A DNA stretch of 64,000 nt, from positions 1-64,000 of the forward strand of contig NZ_AVBG01000013.1 in assembly GCF_000770675.1 (NCBI RefSeq). The letters are read 5' to 3'. Of the stretch, positions 59,502 to 64,000 are shown in pieces. Made by a program: the position numbers and the translations under genes. The notes under the pieces are model-generated. The model made no database searches, was not told the DNA's origin, and was given only the letters and a program-made list of their open reading frames with translations. Source of the stretch: Pontibacillus chungwhensis BH030062 (GTDB taxonomy: Bacteria; Bacillota; Bacilli; Bacillales; BH030062). Position 1 is the stretch's first letter. Each line of letters starts with the position of its first letter.

Positions 59502-59950
59502 TCTCGTAATGAATACTTCTTAATTAATCGCTTAAATAATGTGGGTAAATCAATTAATATTGCTGTGCTTTATAAAAAACAAGCCTATACAAGACCACAG
59601 GGGGGAGTTGTAATGAAGAAAGAGAGGATGAAATAAGGAATAAATCATTCTCTTGTGCAACCGGTTACCTCTTACATTTAGTTGTGCTTATGTCCAAATT
59701 TTATATCGCCTCCATTATTTATTCCAACATTTACTATTGTACATAAAAGGAAACACTACCATCAAAACTGATATTGTACCGTATTATGTAAAGAACATGT
59801 AAAGATGAGCACTGAGGGAATTTATTCTTTATTCTTGCATAAATCGTCATCTTTCCTCCTTATTCCACTAAAATAATCAATATTTGCAGAAAAGTTAGAC
59901 AAAATTCTACATAGTTCTCTAATCAATAAACATTTTGTTGTATCATATAA
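59502..59950. other. Intergenic region upstream of the betaine transporter
   Basis: The region is AT-rich. On the plus strand a GGGGGGAG precedes a 7-codon frame (59613-59636), which is probably chance. I see no clear sigma-A or sigma-B promoter for opuAC, though it must lie here. Otherwise nothing recognisable. Confidence 0.4.
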
Positions 59951-59989
59951 AAAAAAGAACTGCCGAAGCTTATGTCGACAGTCTTGTAA
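59951..59989 (-). terminator. Rho-independent terminator of helD
   Basis: An imperfect AAGACTGTCGA/TTCGGCAGTTCTT stem followed by eight T on the minus strand. Confidence 0.7.
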
Positions 59990-59999
59990 CTTTTAACCA

Positions 60000-62279
60000 T
60001 TATAATATTGAGAATCGAGAATCCACCTCGTTGAGAAGAAAAGAGGTTGGTTCTTTCCCCCAAAACTGCAGTCTGTGTAAAGGGCGTGTCATAGCTACAT
60101 AGAGTAGTTTCCGATCCAGTTCTGTTGGGGCGTAAGACTCGTTTTGGTTAACCAAGAATACGCAATCAAACTCCAATCCCTTCGCTAAATAAACAGGAAG
60201 AATAACAACACTGTCTTTCATCATTTCCTCATTTCCTTGAATGAACTGAAGAGATCCATCGGGAAAATACTGAGAGAGAGATTGATTAATAATCTGACAC
60301 TCTTTTATCGTCTTCCCTATTAGAGCAAAACTCTTGAACCCTTCTTCCTTCAAACGCTTATATTCTTGATATAGCGCATTTTCCCATCCTTCTGTTTCTG
60401 CAGTGTGGAAAGAAGGTTGTTCTCCTCTTCTCAGAACCGGTTCAGCCAACGGCAAATCCGCGTTCATGGATGTTAATATACTATTTGCCACTTCCATAAT
60501 CTCCATCGTCGTCCGGTACGTCTTCTGTAACGTTAAGTAATTAGGTTCCCTAAACACATGTTCTAAAATAGGTTGCCATTGTTTTAGGCCACGATATTGA
60601 TAAATACCTTGAGCTAGATCCCCAACAATGGTAAATAAATCTGTATTCAATGCTCTCTTCAAACTAGCAAACTCCATATAAGAATAATCTTGAGCTTCAT
60701 CCATTACGACTTTTTTTGCCCTATAATCAGGATCAAGCCCATATAAGTTTGCATGTAGATACAACAACATACCTAAATCCTCAGCGTCAACTTTATTCTT
60801 ATTGAGTTGTTGAAGCGTGTGCGACCTTATAAACTGGCGATCTTCTTTCGACAGGTACTTCTGAAGTAATGTATCAAAGAGCTCTTCTTCTTGATAAAAG
60901 CGCGTAAAGTATTCACTCAAAGAAGCATTAGGGTACTGTTTCATGTATGCACGAACAGCCTTTTTAGATTCCGTTTCAATTTGCTTTAGTTTTGCATCTT
61001 TCTGATCCAAGAGAAAACTTACGCGTCGCTTTCGTTTGTCAGCATCTTTTATGCCATACAATGCACGATCAAGCTCATCATCATATTTCTTCGTCATTTT
61101 CTCGAGCATAACTTTCTTTTTCCGTTTCACATCGCTTATAAGGATTTGACGAATCTTCTCTTTCCGCTTATAAAATGGTAAGTAGGAATAGTCTTCTAAA
61201 AAGAGCTTCTTCATCTTCTTCCCATTTACAACTCGGAATCCTGCAATTTTCAAATCCTCTTCCACTAAAAATTCTAATTTCACATGCTGAATAAAATGAT
61301 CGAGAACAGTCTGTAGTGACATAGAACCTTTCCATTCTGCCATCTTTAGAATGGCCTCTTCCTTATGGGAATGTTCTAATACATTCATAAGCGTCTCATG
61401 TTGTGTTTGAACAGTGAACGTATGCCCGGTAATAAGCTGGACATAGTCTACAAACGTTGTCGACCTTGCTTTTTCTACTCCTAATTCAGGGAGAACCTCT
61501 TTCATATAATCAATGAATAAGCGATTTGGAGCTAGTATTAGCATTTCCTCTGGTCGAAAGATATCTTGTAATGTATATAAGAAATAGGAAACTCGGTGCA
61601 GCGCAATCGTGGTCTTCCCACTCCCTGCAGCCCCCTGCACAACAATGGGCTTTCTTAGGTCAGCACGGATAACACGATTTTGCTCTTCTTGAATGGTCGA
61701 AACGATTTCGGTTAAACGATGGTCTGCGTTCTGGGATAAAGAGTCCTGAAGCAAGTCATCTTTAGTCGTAATATCAATATCTCTAAAATCAAGAAGTTCC
61801 CCTTCTTCTATAGAATACTGACGCTTTAAGGAAACATTCCCCTCATACCATTCACCATGCGCTTCATAACTCACATCTCCCACACGACCCTCGTAATAGA
61901 CGTTCGCAAGCGGCGATCGCCAATCAAGAATAATCGGTTGTTGGGTTTCACGGTCGAACAGGGATACTTTCCCAATATAAAAAATTTCACGTTCTGGTTT
62001 CTCTTTTCGATGATAGTCAATGCGGGCAAAATACGGTTTCTTTCGGAGTTTCTTGAGGTTTTCTAGCTGATCTTTGGACATCTTCATGAAGTTCGCATGG
62101 GTAAGCATGTCCTGGTACTTTAAACTACTGTCCTTAAAATCAAGAGAGGCTACTGTACTCTCCTGCCGTTTCTTCAACGTTTCCTGATCCGATTGCTGGG
62201 CAGCTATAACGGAATCCATATACACTTTGGTAAACGTTAATCGATCTAGTTCTTCTTGATATTCAGGATGTTCTTTCAT
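60000..62279 (-). CDS. helD: RNA polymerase recycling motor HelD (UvrD-like ATPase)
   Basis: A 759-residue superfamily-1 ATPase of the HelD type. The N-terminal coiled-coil arm (about 1-110) enters RNA polymerase in known structures. Walker A is VVQGAAGSGKTTIALHRVSYFLY, Walker B KVVMDEAQDYSYMEF, and later motifs are GDLAQGIYQYRG and LLYVAMTRPLHRLQFWGKEP. In B. subtilis HelD releases RNA polymerase from nucleic acid. The start ATG 62279 has AAAGGAGAA upstream; an earlier in-frame start was rejected. Length fits B. subtilis HelD (774). Confidence 0.93.
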   Translation of the reverse strand: MKEHPEYQEELDRLTFTKVYMDSVIAAQQSDQETLKKRQESTVASLDFKDSSLKYQDMLTHANFMKMSKDQLENLKKLRKKPYFARIDYHRKEKPEREIFYIGKVSLFDRETQQPIILDWRSPLANVYYEGRVGDVSYEAHGEWYEGNVSLKRQYSIEEGELLDFRDIDITTKDDLLQDSLSQNADHRLTEIVSTIQEEQNRVIRADLRKPIVVQGAAGSGKTTIALHRVSYFLYTLQDIFRPEEMLILAPNRLFIDYMKEVLPELGVEKARSTTFVDYVQLITGHTFTVQTQHETLMNVLEHSHKEEAILKMAEWKGSMSLQTVLDHFIQHVKLEFLVEEDLKIAGFRVVNGKKMKKLFLEDYSYLPFYKRKEKIRQILISDVKRKKKVMLEKMTKKYDDELDRALYGIKDADKRKRRVSFLLDQKDAKLKQIETESKKAVRAYMKQYPNASLSEYFTRFYQEEELFDTLLQKYLSKEDRQFIRSHTLQQLNKNKVDAEDLGMLLYLHANLYGLDPDYRAKKVVMDEAQDYSYMEFASLKRALNTDLFTIVGDLAQGIYQYRGLKQWQPILEHVFREPNYLTLQKTYRTTMEIMEVANSILTSMNADLPLAEPVLRRGEQPSFHTAETEGWENALYQEYKRLKEEGFKSFALIGKTIKECQIINQSLSQYFPDGSLQFIQGNEEMMKDSVVILPVYLAKGLEFDCVFLVNQNESYAPTELDRKLLYVAMTRPLHRLQFWGKEPTSFLLNEVDSRFSIL

Positions 62280-62396
62280 CTGCCATTCTCCTTTCACAAG
62301 TGTGATGTGAATGACGAGTCGGACGTGGTAGAGCACATACAATTTCGAAGCAACGTACCTACTCTAGCACATCCATATTCCAAAATAAAGAAATAC

Positions 62397-62714
62397 TCAC
62401 TTCGTTTCATAGACAACATAGGAAATGATACGAATAGTTACTGGGTATAACGCTAAAACACCAACAACATTCCCCAGATTACCTAGCCATTCCGTTACTC
62501 CAAGCACAATCGCAAGAATAAGTAGAGCGATTGACGTAATTGTCCAGCCCACTTGATTTATAGGTTTCCACATTTCATTAATCGATATGGTTTCTTCCTC
62601 TTTTAATTCAAAACATTCCTTGTGAAAAGGATAGATTTTTAAACGGCGAATCGCTGTCCGCAGGTCTTCCTTCTCGATCTTCTTTCCACAATAACGACAC
62701 ACTAAATCTTTCAT
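62397..62714 (-). CDS. Small zinc-ribbon-like membrane protein
   Basis: A 105-residue protein. The N-terminus has CRYCGKKI and, about 25 residues on, HKECFE, a treble-clef-like CxxC...HxxC metal site. Two hydrophobic helices follow (about 55-75 and 80-100). This arrangement suggests a cytosolic zinc-binding head anchored to the membrane. I do not recognise the family. It lies upstream of helD on the same strand, with about 117 nt between, so operon membership is uncertain. Confidence 0.7.
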   Translation of the reverse strand: MKDLVCRYCGKKIEKEDLRTAIRRLKIYPFHKECFELKEEETISINEMWKPINQVGWTITSIALLILAIVLGVTEWLGNLGNVVGVLALYPVTIRIISYVVYETK

Positions 62715-62886
62715 ACTGTTCTCCTTCCTCGTGATTCTGATTCTATTATATAGAATGCATTACTTTATAGATACATGTTTCTCTTCCACATAAGTTTCCT
62801 TATGTGGAAGATTTAAATTCGAGTTAAATGGGTTTTGGATCAATAAAAGTATAACGTTTTTGTTTGCTTTGGTAAGAGGAAGATGA

Positions 62887-63001
62887 TCCTTTGAAAACAC
62901 TCGCTTTCCTGCGGACGAACTCCAGAGCTTCCTCAGTCGCTTCACTCCCTGCGGGATCTCTGAAGCCCGTCTTTCCGCGGGAGTCTCGCATTTTCAAAGG
63001 A
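62887..63001 (+). repeat. GC-rich hairpin element, copy B1
   Basis: A 115-bp element bounded by TCCTTTGAAAA/TTTTCAAAGGA. It has the same inner blocks (CTCGCTTTCC, GGGAGTCTCGCA) and orientation as A1 (43745-43861), but different terminal stems that still pair with themselves. The partner B2 starts 98 bp later. Confidence 0.85.
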
Positions 63002-63099
63002 CCACCTTTACCTTGATAGAGCTAAACAAAAACGTTGCCATATCAGAGGTGGATCTATCTCCTTTGTTTAAATGTGGGGGCGTAATCCCAATTAAATCT

Positions 63100-63193
63100 G
63101 GGCTTGCCCGGGGACTGCGAGACTCCCGCGGGGTGCCGTCTGAGGAGGCTTCCCAGCTCCCCGCAGGAAAGCGAGTAGCCCCCGGGCAAGCCC
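63100..63193 (-). repeat. GC-rich hairpin element, copy B2 (reverse orientation)
   Basis: Bounded by GGGCTTGCCCGGGGAC / GCCCCCGGGCAAGCCC. Compared with A2 the stem shows a T-A to C-G exchange on both sides. Inner blocks TGCGAGACTCCCGCGG and CCGCAGGAAAGCGAG are shared. Shorter than A2 by about 30 bp in the loop. Confidence 0.85.
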
Positions 63194-63240
63194 AAGCACA
63201 TATAAACATAACGGCCCCATCACCACTAACATGACTTACT

Positions 63241-63272
63241 AAAACAAACCGCCCAAGAAGTTTCTTGGGCGG
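63241..63272 (-). terminator. Rho-independent terminator
   Basis: CCGCCCAAGA (63249-63258) pairs with TCTTGGGCGG (63263-63272), then a T-rich tail on the minus strand; serves the murG-like gene. Confidence 0.8.
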
Positions 63273-63300
63273 TGGTATAGGAGGATTCATATTTTAATGA

Positions 63301-64000
63301 TTACTTCGATTTGGCGTGGGATTTAATAATATCTATCACTTGTTCTTTCGCGCGTCTGCTTTGATATTGACTCATTGCTTCTAACATCTTTTCTTTCTCT
63401 TTACTTAACTGGCGAACTTCTTCTAAGAAGCGTTTCTCATCCAATTCTTCTTCCTCAACGGATCGGGCGTACCCTTGTTTTTGGAAGGATTGTGCGTTTA
63501 GAATTTGGTCCCCTCTACTAGCATGTCGAGAAAGTGGAATTAAGAGCATAGGCTTTTTAAGTGCAAGGAATTCAAAGATTGCATTTGATCCCGCTCTGGA
63601 GACTACAAAATCAGTCATGGCGAATAGGTCATTTAATTCCTTATTTACGTATTCAAATTGTACATAACCAGGTCGATGAATGCTGTCATCTTGATTCCCT
63701 TTTCCGCAAAGATGGACAACTTGGAATTCTTTTAAAAGCTCATCTAAATTATCCCGAATGGCATCGTTAATTTTCTTCGATCCCATACTTCCTCCCATCA
63801 CGAGTAAAACAGGCTTGTTTCGGGTGAAGTCGCATAAGGCACGTCCCCTTGCAGCGTCTCCTTGGAATAGCTCTTCCCTGACAACGGCTCCTACCCACTC
63901 TGCTTTTTTATCAGATATATGGTTCATCGTTTCAGGGAATGTTGCTAGTACTTTCTTGGCAAATGGCATGGCTAATTTGTTCGCAAGTCCCGGTGTATAA
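63301..64000 (-). CDS. murG: MurG-family N-acetylglucosaminyltransferase, partial
   Basis: The 3' part of a glycosyltransferase that adds GlcNAc to lipid I to form lipid II, or a paralogue of it. About 233 residues are visible, starting within TPGLANKLA, so the frame continues beyond the window and the real start is not seen. Marks are the MurG C-domain VLLVMGGSMGSKKINDAI, VVSRAGSNAIFEFLALKKPMLLIPLS and SRGDQILNAQSFQKQGYA. It stands alone next to helD rather than in a mur/dcw cluster, so it may be the second MurG copy found in several Bacillaceae. Confidence 0.85.
   Translation of the reverse strand, partial: YTPGLANKLAMPFAKKVLATFPETMNHISDKKAEWVGAVVREELFQGDAARGRALCDFTRNKPVLLVMGGSMGSKKINDAIRDNLDELLKEFQVVHLCGKGNQDDSIHRPGYVQFEYVNKELNDLFAMTDFVVSRAGSNAIFEFLALKKPMLLIPLSRHASRGDQILNAQSFQKQGYARSVEEEELDEKRFLEEVRQLSKEKEKMLEAMSQYQSRRAKEQVIDIIKSHAKSK

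Noticed and set aside
59613-59636. Seven-codon ORF with a GGGGGGAG site upstream of the betaine operon
   Set aside because: Too short to support and on the opposite strand to the operon; no further evidence.

Overview
The window looks like chromosomal DNA of a low-GC, endospore-forming member of the Bacillaceae, probably a moderately halophilic or marine genus in the Pontibacillus/Halobacillus neighbourhood (inference from protein style and gene content). The evidence is a gerA-type germination operon, spoVR, a YhcN/YlaJ-like spore lipoprotein, a sigI-rsgI pair, an opuA-type glycine betaine transporter, strong AGGAGG-type ribosome sites and many T-tailed hairpins. I see no rRNA, tRNA, phage, transposase or CRISPR. 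Most genes lie on the minus strand.

Layout. 0-6.5 kb: a membrane-anchored MsrA-MsrB fusion, a histidine kinase scrap, a TipAS-type MerR regulator, a divergent VOC/HxlR pair, a MerR-methyltransferase fusion and a nucleotidyltransferase. 6.5-10.3 kb: class I ribonucleotide reductase nrdAB behind a cobalamin riboswitch with a terminator platform. 10.3-19.8 kb: small membrane proteins, D-amino acid transaminase, a C39-like peptidase, two CPBP proteases, an ATPase gene broken by an early TAG, a Fur-box nitroreductase, a MerR regulator, and an ECF sigma/anti-sigma pair. 19.8-29 kb: spoVR, a secreted beta-propeller protein, a DICT protein, ribU overlapping an MCP-like gene, a DUF421 protein, a NERD protein and the spore lipoprotein. 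29-35.7 kb: a flavin reductase, an SDR, a GNAT-nitrilase fusion, and a GMC oxidoreductase operon with a TetR regulator. 35.9-45.9 kb: an ABC-2 exporter operon, DUF1499, sigI-rsgI, a PRC-barrel protein and an anchored HtrA-like protease. 46-51.3 kb: a bmrCD-like multidrug exporter with an attenuator leader, and a DUF389 protein. 51.5-64 kb: gerA operon, aldo/keto reductase, opuA-type operon, helD, and a murG-like gene cut by the window edge.

Most unusual signals. (1) Two intergenic arrays of an 8-bp motif, CTYRAGYC, recur every 20-21 bp (about two helical turns). One has 12 sites; the other has 30 regular sites organised in three 215-bp higher-order units. The spacers are unrelated within a unit, and the period rules out coding. 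(2) Two copies of a composite GC-rich element, each made of two oppositely oriented hairpins about 97 bp apart; terminal stems differ between copies yet stay paired, which suggests selection on structure. (3) Three MerR-type promoters with 19-bp spacers carry the same operator, TNACGTNACGTNA, at the same spacer position. (4) B12 control of a B12-independent ribonucleotide reductase. (5) A leader peptide, tandem terminators and a 14-nt long-range complementarity ahead of the multidrug exporter.

Working together: osmoprotectant uptake, redox repair (MsrAB, nitroreductase, flavin reductase), envelope stress control (two sigma/anti-sigma pairs, anchored protease, CPBP proteases), drug efflux and sensing (BmrCD, MerR proteins, ABC-2 exporter) and the sporulation/germination cycle. 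All assignments are from reading the sequence only; no database search was possible.
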